DNA of 64,000 nucleotides from Entonaema liquescens (lineage: Eukaryota; Ascomycota; Sordariomycetes; Xylariales; Xylariaceae), in the NCBI GenBank assembly GCA_902805475.1, contig CADCSX010000012.1, positions 620,001-684,000 of the forward strand, read 5' to 3'. The position numbers were made by a program, and so were the translations under genes. This document shows positions 33,765 to 44,519 of this stretch, in pieces. A model generated the notes under the pieces. It was not told the DNA's origin. It saw only the letters and a program-made list of their open reading frames with translations, and did not search any database. Each line of letters begins with the position of its first letter. The first letter of the stretch is position 1.

Positions 33765-34762
33765 CTAAAGTCTTCGTCGACTCGCGCGTTGCTTCTTCCC
33801 CGCGCTCGATGCTCCCGCTCCTCCTGCACCAGGGACATCACCATCATCAGGTTCCTCCTCGTCTAGATCCATAGCTTCGTCCGAATCCAGCGCCCCATCC
33901 AGGCTCCCGCTTCCACGCTTGCCGTTGCGCTGGCCACCGCGAAGTCGCGCTATCGCAGAGTCGAGATACCGGCCCTGGCCGCGGCCGTGCGCACCGCCCT
34001 GGTGCGCGGGGGACATAAGCTCTAGTTTTCCGTTGTCCTCGATGAGCTTCGCCTCGCGCGCCTCCCAGGCCGCCTTCTCGTCGTGGCGCTTCTTGGCCTC
34101 CTTTCTGATCTGAACGACTTGGGCTTCCAGGTCCGCGAGCGTGGAGGTGCATCTGTCGGACCAGGTGTGCAGGGCCGTGAGCATGGAGGGCAGCGAGTTG
34201 GGCGCCAGGTCGCGGAGCGGCGAGACGCTGGACACGTGGACGGCTTGGTTCCGCGGGTCCAGCTGCGCCTCGATCAGGCCGGCGTAGATGGCGCTGATGA
34301 CGAGGTCTTCGACGGCGCGGGAGTCGGGGAGGCCGAGGTTTTGTTGTAGGGTTGCGTAGCTCAGGTTATGGGGGTCGCGAGCGAGGGTTAGGAGGGAGAG
34401 TTGGCGCAGCTTGAGAGTCTGGGCGTCGTTGAGTTGGGGGAGTTTCCCGGCATGTTGCGTGTAGCCGGTAAATGTGCCGAAGGAGAATATCTCCAATAGA
34501 GAGAGGTATGATGCGTACTCGGGAGACTGGCTGAGGGATTGGATCTGAGGCGCTTGGAGCAGCTCAGCGAAGACGTAGGTGTTCGGGTTGGAAGTCGCTT
34601 GCGTGACTAGGTCAGCTGCTGCTCGAGGAGCAGCTGCGGATTTGGTAAGAGCAAGGTAAGGCTGTGTCCCTAGTTAGTCATTATACAACTTATCGCTGTG
34701 AATAGTTTGATATAAAATATATAGAATACCTCTAGAGCGTTCAAAGCCTTGGTCTGCTCCAT
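33765..34762 (-). CDS. csn7: COP9 signalosome subunit 7 (PCI protein)
   Basis: Two exons, 34730-34762 and 33765-34661. The first codes only 11 residues (M-E-Q-T-K-A-L-N-A-L-E). The 68-nt intron ends ACACAG, so the join reads A-L-E-P-Y-L-A-L-T-K-S-A; total 309 aa. CSN removes Nedd8 from cullins; subunit 7 is part of its PCI scaffold, and in fungi CSN affects development and light response. Seen: helical N-terminal repeats (L-L-Q-A-P, L-L-E-I-F-S-F-G-T-F), the winged-helix part (K-L-R-Q-L-S-L-L-T-L-A, then A-V-E-D-L-V-I-S-A-I-Y-A-G-L-I), and a long helix (Q-I-R-K-E-A-K-K-R). The tail is acidic, then Gly/Arg/Ser-rich, ending in a basic patch. The gene body is GC-rich. Confidence 0.85.
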
Positions 34763-36401
34763 GATGAAAATAGCCTCGCCGTTACGCCGATGTTAACAAC
34801 GACGTCAGGCTTCTACAAGGCTAGATGATAAGGGACCACGGCCAGATAGCTAAGCTTTCGGATCGGCCAGCGTTTCCTTGTAGGATGAAACGACGATAAG
34901 ATCCAAGATCTAGAAGGCAGTCTGTGGAGATCCCTGTTTTCGTCTGTCTCGATGATTACGAATTACTGGATATGGTGGGAGTAACCCGAAACGGCTAGCT
35001 CTTAGGTAATCGATTAAGGGGACAAATACCGTCCTGTTGAAAAAAGGCAGGATTACGAGACAGGATTTCCTATTGTTTGATATTGAGGATAGGTAAGCTT
35101 CACGTTGTTGAAGAAGGCGCCTTGTATCATGACTGTTTGAGCTTCCAATTCCATGGTGCGCTAAGGCCCCCTGTCATAGCGGGGCACCATCGTAGCTGCC
35201 TGTCTTATCTTATCACTCCGCAGTAGGTAAGTGGTAAGTACCTAAGTACATACTTTGTTTCGTTCATCACACTTTCCATGCGACACAGTCACATTTTCTT
35301 AGGTACCTGATACGTATCCAGAATATATATGTACAACAAGCTAGATAAGTAATTATTGAATAATATAATCAACTTGTGCATTATTTGTCTGTGCATCAGT
35401 CGCCTATGTAGAACTAAGGTAATAAGAATCTCTTGGGAATAGGAGGAAATAGGAGCAAACGAATCCTCCGTTCTTGCACGGAAATAATGGTGTTCTCCTA
35501 ATTTAAGAAACGCCTACCGGATAATATTAAGTACCTAATTTAGCGGGTATACATCTGAAAGAGATTCTACTCCGCCCGGTCCGAACCTACCGGAGAACGG
35601 CAATTATGTTAAATGGGTACTATTATACCGTGTGTATGAAATACATCTCCTTTTTCAACTTATTGATTTCTAATTTGACTATCTTTGTATGATACAGCAG
35701 AAATCCAGTAAAAAACAAACAAACATAAGCATTCGATAATCACTGGCGTACGTGTCCAGATCTATAATATTCCAACTAGAATACCGCTGAGGATCACTTA
35801 GAATTGCCGAGATGGGAAGGTTATAAGTTCGATGTGGCACACTTTCCAATTATATTGAATCACCGTCCTTCTCTTAACGCTACACTGTGCTAGATACGCG
35901 CTCGGTCAAACACCAATAATCTCTTAATACGGTTAGCTCCACCAGTTTGCTCTACAATGAAACACCCGATTGGTTCTAGGGCGCTTCATATTTTCCAATT
36001 TTCCACTGTATTACTTCGCTACGTACCTTACTTAAGTTCCCTCTCTTAGCCCCGGCAGCTTACAAACCCTCTTAAACCCAAAAAAGGTTCACATCGTTCG
36101 ACATTCCGGCTTCGTTTCTTACTCTCTTTACCATTTGCCAGCTGCAACCTGCAGTATACACACCCAACAATTTAACGCGATCTTTAATATAACCTGCTTC
36201 CCCTCCGCCTGGTGCCGAGGACTTACCGAATCCACCCTGTCTTCTAACAGGTTCTTTTACCAACGAGAAACACCAAAGAGCGATTATATCATGCCGGCCA
36301 TTGTATAGAAAATCTGCGAAACCTATAACAGACCGATCAGCGACGTCGTTTGCGCCTTTGTCGACGCTTTCCCAAAAACTGCCCAATTGCGCTCGTGAAA
36401 T
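34763..36401. other. Intergenic, divergent spacer of CSN7 and CCC2
   Basis: 1.6 kb of A/T-rich DNA. A 104-codon ORF on - (36072-36386) has no domain and lies in the leader of the copper pump gene; I do not call it. Confidence 0.5.
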
Positions 36402-39400
36402 ATGGCCCCCGAATATATCAAGGTCCCAACGAAGGGATCAACTGGATCCTCCTTGCTGAGTCCAGTACCTCGATGGGCTACCACCACTTTGAGAGTCGGT
36501 GGTATGACGTACGAATATTAAGCCCCTTTGTTCTATTGTTCCTTAAGCTTACAACTCGTCTAGGTGTGGCGCTTGTACTTCGGCCGTTGAAGCGGGCTTC
36601 AAAGGCGTCGACGGGGTTGGCAGCGTGTCGGTGAGTCTGGTGATGGAACGCGCGGTAGTGATGCACGATCCTCAACGAGTCCCCGCCGAAACTATACAAG
36701 AAATAATCGAAGATCGCGGATTTGAAGCGGAGGTTTTATCGACTGATTTACCGACTCCACTACAAACCCCGAGGTTCCAAGCCGAGAGCGACGATGAAGC
36801 GACAACGACTGTTACAACGATCTCTATCGAAGGTATGACTTGCGGGGCGTGTACATCTGCGATTGAAGGTGGATTCGCAGATGTAACAGGCGTAAAGCAC
36901 TTTAGCATTTCCCTACTATCCGAAAGGGCTGTTATAGAGCATGATGCTGCTCTTCTACCTACCGATCAAATTATAGAGATTATAGAAGATCGAGGATTTG
37001 GCGCGACTCTGGTATCTAGCGAGGAATCAAAACCGGCCAAGGCGGGATTAGCAAATACAGAGACCTCGACTCTCGCTACGACTACTGTTGCGATTGAGGG
37101 TATGACATGTGGTGCTTGCACCTCCGCTATCGAAAGCGGGTTTGCTGGTGTTGAGGGTGTACTGCGGTTTAACATCAGTCTATTGGCGGAACGCGCCGTT
37201 ATCACGCACGATATCGTGAAATTGACACCGGAGAAGATAGCAGAAATTATTGAGGATAGAGGGTTTGGCGCAAACGTTCTGTCAACATTAGCCGACATGT
37301 CGGATCATTCGGGAGGTGTTTCGACGGCCCAGTTCAAGATCTACGGTGATCCGGATGCTACGGCCGCTAAAATCATCGAGGATACACTACTCGCTCTCCC
37401 CGGTGTCAGCTCGGTTCAGCTGAGCATGTCCACATCGAGACTTACTGTTTTGCATCAGCCAAGTCTTACGGGTTTGCGCGCTCTTGTAGAGGAAGTAGAG
37501 AAGCTAGGATTCAACGCTTTGGTTGCCGACAACGATGATAACAATGCGCAGCTAGAATCTCTGGCGAAGACGAGAGAGATTCAAGAGTGGAGAAGAGCAT
37601 TCCAGGTCTCCTTGTCATTTGCCGTCCCCGTTTTCTTTATAGGCATGATCTTTCCTATGGTGCTTCCCATACTAGATTTTGGTGGCCTAGAATTACTTCC
37701 CGGTCTCTTCCTCGGCGACGTCATCTGCTTAGTTCTAACGATACCCGTTCAATTCGGTATAGGCAAGCGATTTTACGTTTCGGCTTTCAAGTCTATCAAG
37801 CACAAGTCTCCGACTATGGATATTCTGGTTGTATTGGGTACATCCGCTGCTTTCTTCTTCAGCGTTTTCGCCATGGTCGTGTCCCTCCTGTTTCCTCCCC
37901 ACAATCGACCGAGTACCATCTTTGATACCAGCACTATGCTTATCACCTTTATTACACTCGGTCGATTCCTAGAGAACCTCGCCAAGGGCCAGACTTCGAA
38001 AGCCCTCTCGCGCCTCATGTCTTTAGCCCCGTCCATGGCCACTATATATGCTGATCCAATTGCTGCTGAGAAGGCCGCCGAAGGTTGGGATATCGTTAAA
38101 TCAGGGAAGCCGGAGACCCCGCTCATGATGGTAACGCAGAGGAGGCAAAAGTTATTCCTACCGAACTCATCTCAGTTGGTGATATTGTGATAATCCGTCC
38201 AGGAGATAAGATCCCGGCGGATGGAACTATTGTACGAGGTGAAACATACGTCGACGAGAGTATGGTTACCGGCGAAGCAATTCCGGTTCAGAAGAGAAAG
38301 GGTAGCCATGTGATAGGCGGCACGGTCAACGGGCACGGCCGAGTCGATTTCCGCGTGACCAGAGCAGGCCGAGATACGCAACTAAGTCAGATCGTTAAGC
38401 TCGTGCAGAATGCGCAAACCACTAGAGCCCCTATTCAGCGGCTAGCTGATACACTCGCCGGATATTTCGTACCCACCATTCTTGTTCTTGGTTTTCTGAC
38501 ATTCAGCACGTGGATGGTTCTTAGCCACGTTCTGGCTAACCCGCCGAAGATTTTCTTACAAGCTGAAAGCGGTGGCAAGCTGATGGTCTGCTTCAAGCTT
38601 TGTATATCCGTTATTGTATTTGCCTGCCCATGCGCCCTCGGTCTTGCTACTCCTACCGCGGTTATGGTCGGTACAGGAGTTGGCGCTGAGAACGGAATTT
38701 TGGTCAAGGGAGGTGCCGCCTTGGAGGCCACAACCAAGATTACTCAAGTCGTCCTTGACAAGACCGGAACCCTCACATATGGTAAGATGAGTGTTGCGAG
38801 CATTAAGACGCCGCCCGTCTGGCAAGATAACGAATGGCGGCGACGCCTTTGGTGGACGATTGTAGGTCTCGCTGAGATGGGAAGTGAGCATCCAGTTGGC
38901 AAGGCTATTTTAACAGCGGCGCGGAACGACCTTGGCTTAGACGCGGAGGCAGCGATCGACGGTAGCGTTGGCGAGTTCAATGCCATCGTCGGGCGCGGTA
39001 TCAGTGCTCATGTCGAACCCGCTACTAGCGCCGAGCGCACGCGTTACCAAGTACTTGTTGGAAGCGTTCGTTTCTTGCGGGAAAACAGTATCGAAGTACC
39101 AGAAGACGCGGTAGAAGCTTCGGAAGAGATTAACTCGAAAGCAAATAAGTCAAAGGCCTCTTCCGCCGGAACGACAAACGTATTTATCGCCATTGATGGT
39201 AAATATGCCGGTCATCTCTGTCTAGCGGACACTATCAAGGAAGGGGCAGCAGCGGCAATCGCCGTTTTACATCGCATGGGCATCAAGACCGCAATTGTCA
39301 CTGGCGACCAGCTATCTACTGCATTGGCCGTTGCATCATCCGTTGGCATCTCTCACGACAATGTGTATGCCGGCGTATCTCCAGATCAGAAACAGACTAT

Positions 39401-39968
39401 CATCCGGGAAATCCAAGACAGAGGTGAACGCGTTGCCATGGTTGGTGACGGTATCAACGATTCTCCCGCGCTGGCTACGGCCGACGTTGGTATTGCCATG
39501 TCTAGCGGTACAGATGTTGCTATGGAAGCTGCGGATGTCGTTCTCATGCGACCAAACGACCTTATGGATATCCCCGCTGCTCTCCACCTTGCCCGTACTA
39601 TTTTCTTACGAATCAAGCTTAACCTCACTTGGGCTTGTATATACAACGTCGTCGGCCTACCTTTTGCCATGGGTGTGTTTCTTCCCATAGGTTGGCATCT
39701 ACACCCCATGGCTGCGGGTGCTGCTATGGCTTCCAGCAGCGTTAGTGTTGTAGTTAGCTCGCTACTTCTAAAATCCTGGAAGCGACCGCAGTGGATGGAG
39801 GAAGCTTTGCTGGCAGAAAAGGGTGGGCTTCAGAAGCGCGGTCGCGGCTGGGGCTTTGATAGTATTGTTACTAGAGCCCAGGACCTTGCGAGTGCGGTAT
39901 TGGGTAGGAGGTCGAGGAAAGACGAAGGATACGTACCATTGGATACGTTAGATCATCCCGAGGCATAG
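36402..39968 (+). CDS. ccc2: Cu+-transporting P1B-type ATPase (CCC2), one-base frameshift
   Basis: Two exons, 36402-36508 and 36564-39968. The 55-nt intron splits the Thr of the first M-T-C-G-A-C. About 1170 aa once one lost base is allowed. It pumps Cu+ into the Golgi for multicopper enzymes, receiving it from the ATX1 chaperone. Seen: three metal-binding HMA domains with C-G-A-C (Cys 37/40, 129/132, 218/221); a fourth HMA-like repeat (about 288-362) without the Cys pair; T-G-E (605-607); the membrane C-P-C (724-726) that defines copper transport; D-K-T-G-T (Asp768 phosphorylated); S-E-H-P-V-G; and G-D-G-I-N-D-S-P-A. The frame breaks at the C4 run 38117-38120. Reading on in the next frame restores a normal actuator domain (I-P-T-E-L-I-S-V-G-D-I-V), so a missing C is likely. 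Confidence 0.9.
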
Positions 39969-40562
39969 TGGCCTCTTTACATACGGCGCTAAAATACCTT
40001 TTGGATGTTTTTCGGATTGCGGTTGGTTTTCAACGCACGCATTGTATTACGGAGTTGAGGAGCGTTCTCTATACATGCAACTACTATTCCCAGTATCATT
40101 CCCCATGTTTATAAATTAGGATATTTGAACAATCAAATTCACAGAGCCGGAATTGTGCTCAAGCTAGTTTTTACGGTACCTATGACTAGCGATTTCGGCT
40201 ATGCCTGTTAAGTGTTAGTACATTATGATCAGTAGTTTTATATGCAGTTCTCATTGGCTTCTTGATGTTGGCTACCGCAGGTACTAATTCTTGGCTGGCA
40301 AATTCGGCGCCGAGATTGCGGGTTGTATAAAAAGATCGATCGATTCAGCCTCGGAGCCTCATTGTAGCCTCATACCAGAATAGATTTCAGTTTTGACTCA
40401 TTTGCTACGAAGAATATCGGTGTGTCAGATAAACAATCTATACGACGATTGATAGCCAATTGTCTCATCACTGTATACTTTTAATAGTTTACACTGGTTG
40501 TAACTGGCTGTGGTCTACTATACCTACTGTACCGCAGTCAAGAGCAGTAGAAAACCCTCACA
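39969..40562. other. Intergenic, no supported gene
   Basis: 3' flank of CCC2 and promoter of the 40563 gene. Nothing distinct is seen. Confidence 0.55.
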
Positions 40563-41432
40563 ATGGCGAGAATGGCATTCTCCAGCCCGCCCTTCGTGGG
40601 CCTCAACTTCAACAACCTAAAAGGCAACACGCCTATTAAAGTGCTTCTTGCTCTTGCCCCCATCGCCATCCCCGCTGCGTACATAGTGTACCTCCAGCGC
40701 TCACTGGCCCGGCACACCGCTGCTTCGGCACTCCTCTCTCCGCCGGATTCCCTGTCCTCGGCATCGTCCACCGAGGTCGTCAGCGACAGGGACATATTCC
40801 CGTCCGACGTCCGGCATCACCCGGAGCAATACGTCGTGGCGCGCGAGCGCGTGACGTCTACTCCCGTGCCCGTCGCTTCCCTGCGCCCCGACTTCATCTC
40901 CAAGAAGGGAAACCTGAGCGGCCTGCTTGATTCGTATCTCAGCGCCACGCTCACCGCCTTCGCCTCGACACCCCAGGCTTTTATGCTGAAGCGCTGGGCC
41001 TCGGGACTCCCGGACCCCGAGGCCTACAGGCGCTCGTTCGACGCCGAGTACCTCGCTGCGTGCCGCTTCCGCCCGGGAGACCGCGTGTGCGGCGTGTATG
41101 TCGTGCGCAGCCGCAGCCGCAGCAAGGGCCGCGTGTTGCTGGACTTGGCGCCGCCGGAGGGGTGGAAGGGGCCGGTTGTGGAGGGGGTGTTGGTTGTCGG
41201 GTTTGATCTGGAGGTTGGGGCGCGGGGCAGGAGGAACGAGCGGGAGAGCAAGAGGAGCGGGAAGGAGGAGGTGGAGGGCGAGGTGAGGTTTGTGAACGAG
41301 ACGGTTATGTGGAGGGAGAGTGATGGGGGCAAGGCGACGCCGTTGGAGGGACGGGTGGGAAGGTGGTTGCATATGCTGATGGCCAGGTGGTTGGTTGTTA
41401 AGGGGGTGGAGGCTGTGACGGGTGGGAGGTAG
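40563..41432 (+). CDS. Membrane-anchored hypothetical protein
   Basis: Single-exon gene of 289 aa starting M-A-R-M-A-F. One hydrophobic segment (about residues 27-44, L-L-A-L-A-P-I-A-I-P-A-A-Y-I-V-Y) follows a short N-terminus without a signal cleavage site, suggesting an N-terminal anchor. The body holds P-E-Q-Y-V-V-A-R-E-R-V, a helix with L-L-D-S-Y-L-S-A-T-L, and W-A-S-G-L-P-D-P-E-A-Y-R-R-S-F-D, which looks like a folded domain. A basic linker (R-G-R-R-N-E-R-E-S-K-R) interrupts the C-terminal part. G/C is high at third positions. I recognise no family; it could be a conserved fungal protein of unknown role. Confidence 0.65.
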   Translation: MARMAFSSPPFVGLNFNNLKGNTPIKVLLALAPIAIPAAYIVYLQRSLARHTAASALLSPPDSLSSASSTEVVSDRDIFPSDVRHHPEQYVVARERVTSTPVPVASLRPDFISKKGNLSGLLDSYLSATLTAFASTPQAFMLKRWASGLPDPEAYRRSFDAEYLAACRFRPGDRVCGVYVVRSRSRSKGRVLLDLAPPEGWKGPVVEGVLVVGFDLEVGARGRRNERESKRSGKEEVEGEVRFVNETVMWRESDGGKATPLEGRVGRWLHMLMARWLVVKGVEAVTGGR

Positions 41433-41813
41433 CCTGCTTGTGGGTTAGTCATAGATCTATCTTGGATCATTCAGGGGTATGGTTGTTATATACGGATACC
41501 GACCTGGTTTATAGACGATGCTGCTCTGACCTAGAATACGACATTGTTTCTGCTCCGTAAATCTAGATTCCCTAAATAATGGTTACAGCGTATCCCTATA
41601 GTCACATTGTAGATCGTCAGATATAACACCATCATATATGTGTCTTGCCTTGCTGGCTATCTAATTTTATAGATATATCGTACCAAGGTCAATGACCTAG
41701 AAGTAAGTGACAGTATGTCTATATACCCTGACTTTTCCAAATCAGCTCCGTTAAAACACTTTTCATGTCGTGAATCATTATTAGGTGCCTATGTATAGGG
41801 TTCGTAAGTGTCA
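41433..41813. other. Convergent 3' spacer
   Basis: 381 A/T-rich bases between the ends of two convergent genes; no feature is supported. Confidence 0.5.
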
Positions 41814-43451
41814 TCATTCCAAACATAATCTCCTGCCTATTACGCTGAGTCTAGGAATCATTAGCCACACCTGAATGCTGCCTAGGTTGAGGATTGACTC
41901 ACGCGCTGACCGTGCATCGAACATATATAAAAAGACCCAAAGCGCTCGAATAGCTGTGCCGCCGGCGATTATTAAGGCGGTAACTTGTCCGACAGAATAT
42001 AATGGCGAGGTCTTCTGCACCATGTTGATCCTCATCGTAACCTCAGCTGATATCATGCTCAGCAACGCGAGCACACTACTCTCTAAGAAATTCACGCTGA
42101 CTGTTACCGGGTGTTGAGAGTATCGCTCTCCTCCAAGTAGAACTGTTTCTCCTTCTGCGAGGTCCGAATGTCCACACTCGTGACATCTTCTGCAAGTCTC
42201 GCACCTTTCGCATGCAGACATCTCATATTGTGTCGACCCCTCGGTATCACCCCAATTTGATATTGCTTTGTTGTTGCCGTTTTGTGGTTGTTCATTTGGA
42301 GTAAAGTTTTGCATCTGTATACCGTTGCTCCCATTGTGTGGCGGCACACCATTGCCACCGTTGTGTCGCTGCTCATTGTCATCTACATTCTGTGATGAGT
42401 TTCGGCTGACACTACTCCGAGGTATATCATCGTTATTTAAATCTCCATTCGTAGCGTCATCATTATGAGTCACTTCGCTATTAGACTCATGGTTATTGGA
42501 GTTGCTCCCACCGGAATTTTGTTTGATAGAGCCGCAACGCTTTTGATGACGACCACGTATCGTTCTTTTGCATACTCTGCAATGAGAGCATGTTTCGCAT
42601 AGATAGTCTGGGCAAGATACACTCGGCGCTCCTCTTCTGTGACATTCTTCACATGAATCGCACGGGGTTTCTCTATCCCATTTCTCAGCATCGTCATAAA
42701 CTGTTGTCCGAGTGGCTGCAAAATAGGCCCCATGGACAGCGTTGATAAACCGATACCCGAAGTAAATCCAGAATGGCTCAACGTCGTTCGGAGATGCCGA
42801 CGGACAGTTGCTGAGCCACGCCCACCAAAAAGCAGAGAAGCAATCGCAGTCGCTGGTAGGACGTAACTTTGTGGTGAAGTATCCCACAAGGATGCCTTCT
42901 ATCAACAAGCCGAGTAACTGAGCCATTAAAACGATTACTACTTGCCATCGGGCTGCTAGTGTCTCTTTAGTCACCAGCTGAATAGAAAGAGAATTCCCTT
43001 GGGCATCAAGAATTAATGACCCAAGTATTGCGTCGATTGGAGACAGTTCTCCGCGAGCCAATGGAACAAGAAGCGCAATGGCCAACGACACGTGAGTAAC
43101 AATCAACCCGCCACCAATCTCCTTCACGGCTGTTTTGCAGATATGCCATATTCCAGTAAAAGTAATGAAGAAAAGTATTCCAACTTGCGTCCAAGCAGCT
43201 GCGCGCACACCATCGCCGACAATATCAGCATCGGCACTGTCGCAGTGGCCAGGTTCATCCGGCCCTTTTGCTCGTAGCCCTACAAAAGACAAGCAGCCAA
43301 GTAAAAGCGCCAGGAAGGCGGATACGTATCCGAACACACGCAGAAATCTAGCATTTAACTTGCGTGGACTGAAGAACTCTAGCGCTATTAGGATGAGTTT
43401 GCAAGCAGCAAGAATGATTATAGTATAAAACCCGATCTGGAAAGACGCCAT
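41814..43451 (-). CDS. Multi-pass membrane protein with two Cys-rich loops
   Basis: Single-exon gene of 545 aa from the ATG at 43451. No family recognised. Hydrophobic segments lie at about 6-26, 40-58, 88-105, 116-132 and 168-192, with more near 456-470 and 485-508. Between the two membrane halves is a soluble stretch (about 200-455) with Cys cluster A (Cys 264, 267, 270, 280, 285, 288, 291, 294) and cluster B (414, 417, 420, 423, 426), mostly in C-x2-C steps. An Asn/Gly-rich linker of about 100 residues joins them. The spacing suits zinc or iron-sulfur binding or tight disulfides. The first 200 residues look like an integral membrane sensor or channel of fungal type, but that is only a guess. 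Confidence 0.6.
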   Translation of the reverse strand: MASFQIGFYTIIILAACKLILIALEFFSPRKLNARFLRVFGYVSAFLALLLGCLSFVGLRAKGPDEPGHCDSADADIVGDGVRAAAWTQVGILFFITFTGIWHICKTAVKEIGGGLIVTHVSLAIALLVPLARGELSPIDAILGSLILDAQGNSLSIQLVTKETLAARWQVVIVLMAQLLGLLIEGILVGYFTTKLRPTSDCDCFSAFWWAWLSNCPSASPNDVEPFWIYFGYRFINAVHGAYFAATRTTVYDDAEKWDRETPCDSCEECHRRGAPSVSCPDYLCETCSHCRVCKRTIRGRHQKRCGSIKQNSGGSNSNNHESNSEVTHNDDATNGDLNNDDIPRSSVSRNSSQNVDDNEQRHNGGNGVPPHNGSNGIQMQNFTPNEQPQNGNNKAISNWGDTEGSTQYEMSACERCETCRRCHECGHSDLAEGETVLLGGERYSQHPVTVSVNFLESSVLALLSMISAEVTMRINMVQKTSPLYSVGQVTALIIAGGTAIRALWVFLYMFDARSARESILNLGSIQVWLMIPRLSVIGRRLCLE

Positions 43452-44276
43452 GATATTGATTTTTGAGTCGCAAAACTTTTACTACGATGACATATCTGAG
43501 CGAAGGACCAGAAAGTCGTTCCTAAGTATCCAATAGACGTATTATTTCACATCATCTTTCCAGAATATACCTATTTACAGAGCCTCAGCAGGCTTCCGGT
43601 TTATCCTACCACTACGCCTCCTGTCTTACCTTTGCAGAACTTTCTCCATGGTGTATATGTGCATGGTAGAAGCAGGCTATAGGCAGACTATGCTTCTATT
43701 GTCGAGGTCTTGCCCCCTTCTGCTCCCTCTTCTCTGAAATTCTCGCAGCTTATGGTAACATGCGGGCCGCACTGCATATGCGAGAGGAAATGCTTTTCGA
43801 CATATAAATACGAATGTGGCAGAGCATAATTGGCTTACTGATTATTCCGATTCACCTCAGGGGCGGAGCAGGTCTTTCGCTAGTGGCGGTACGCATTTAC
43901 ACAAATTTCTTTTCCGGACCAATAAAAGGCCTGACTGACTTCCCCCTCCCGATCTGTATCACAATGTGTCTCCGAATGATGACTTAAGTGCTGACCGGGT
44001 GGAATGTATGTCAGTTCGACATGTCACCTGATATTACGCCCTCAAGGGGACTTGGCCGCATGGTGGCAGTCACCTAACATAGCAATTCCGCTTATATCCT
44101 CCCACACCTGCGCGCTTACACTTCTGGATTTTGGAAATTTCCCTCACCTCCTCTCGTTCTATCGTCCAACTATACCCTTAGTCAAAGCACATCTTGCAGC
44201 TACAGCTTCCATTTAGAAAAACAAAAAAGGAAGAAAAAAGAAAACCACAAAAACAAAACAAAACAAAAAAAAAGCC
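43452..44276. other. Intergenic with A-rich leader
   Basis: Pyrimidine-rich DNA followed by an A-rich stretch (about 44214-44275) directly before a small ORF at 44277. No other feature is seen. Confidence 0.5.
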
Positions 44277-44519
44277 ATGCCTATGTCGACGACAGGTTCA
44301 ACAGGTTCATCCAGTTCATCCAAAAAATCGAGGTTTCATTGGCCATTCTCATTAAACAACGCCAGTAAACTCGACCAATATCGCTTGTCGGGTTTCGTGT
44401 CGCGGGCACATCAGTCGCCATCTCCTTCGCGAACTTCAACGCAATCATCGTTTGGCTCAGGCCAAATCCACGGAAACCACTTCCACCACAGACATAGAGC
44501 CGCCGTAAGGGCGAACTAG
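44277..44519 (+). CDS. Possible small Ser/His-rich protein
   Basis: 80-codon ORF. Its ATG follows a 60-base A-rich leader, which is common before fungal start codons. The product is polar, rich in Ser, Arg and His, with an H-G-N-H-F-H-H-R-H-R cluster near the end and no hydrophobic segment. No family is recognised. It may be a real small protein or chance. Confidence 0.3.
   Translation: MPMSTTGSTGSSSSSKKSRFHWPFSLNNASKLDQYRLSGFVSRAHQSPSPSRTSTQSSFGSGQIHGNHFHHRHRAAVRAN

Noticed and set aside
36072..36386. 104-codon ORF on - upstream of the copper pump
   Set aside because: No domain; lies in the promoter and leader of CCC2.
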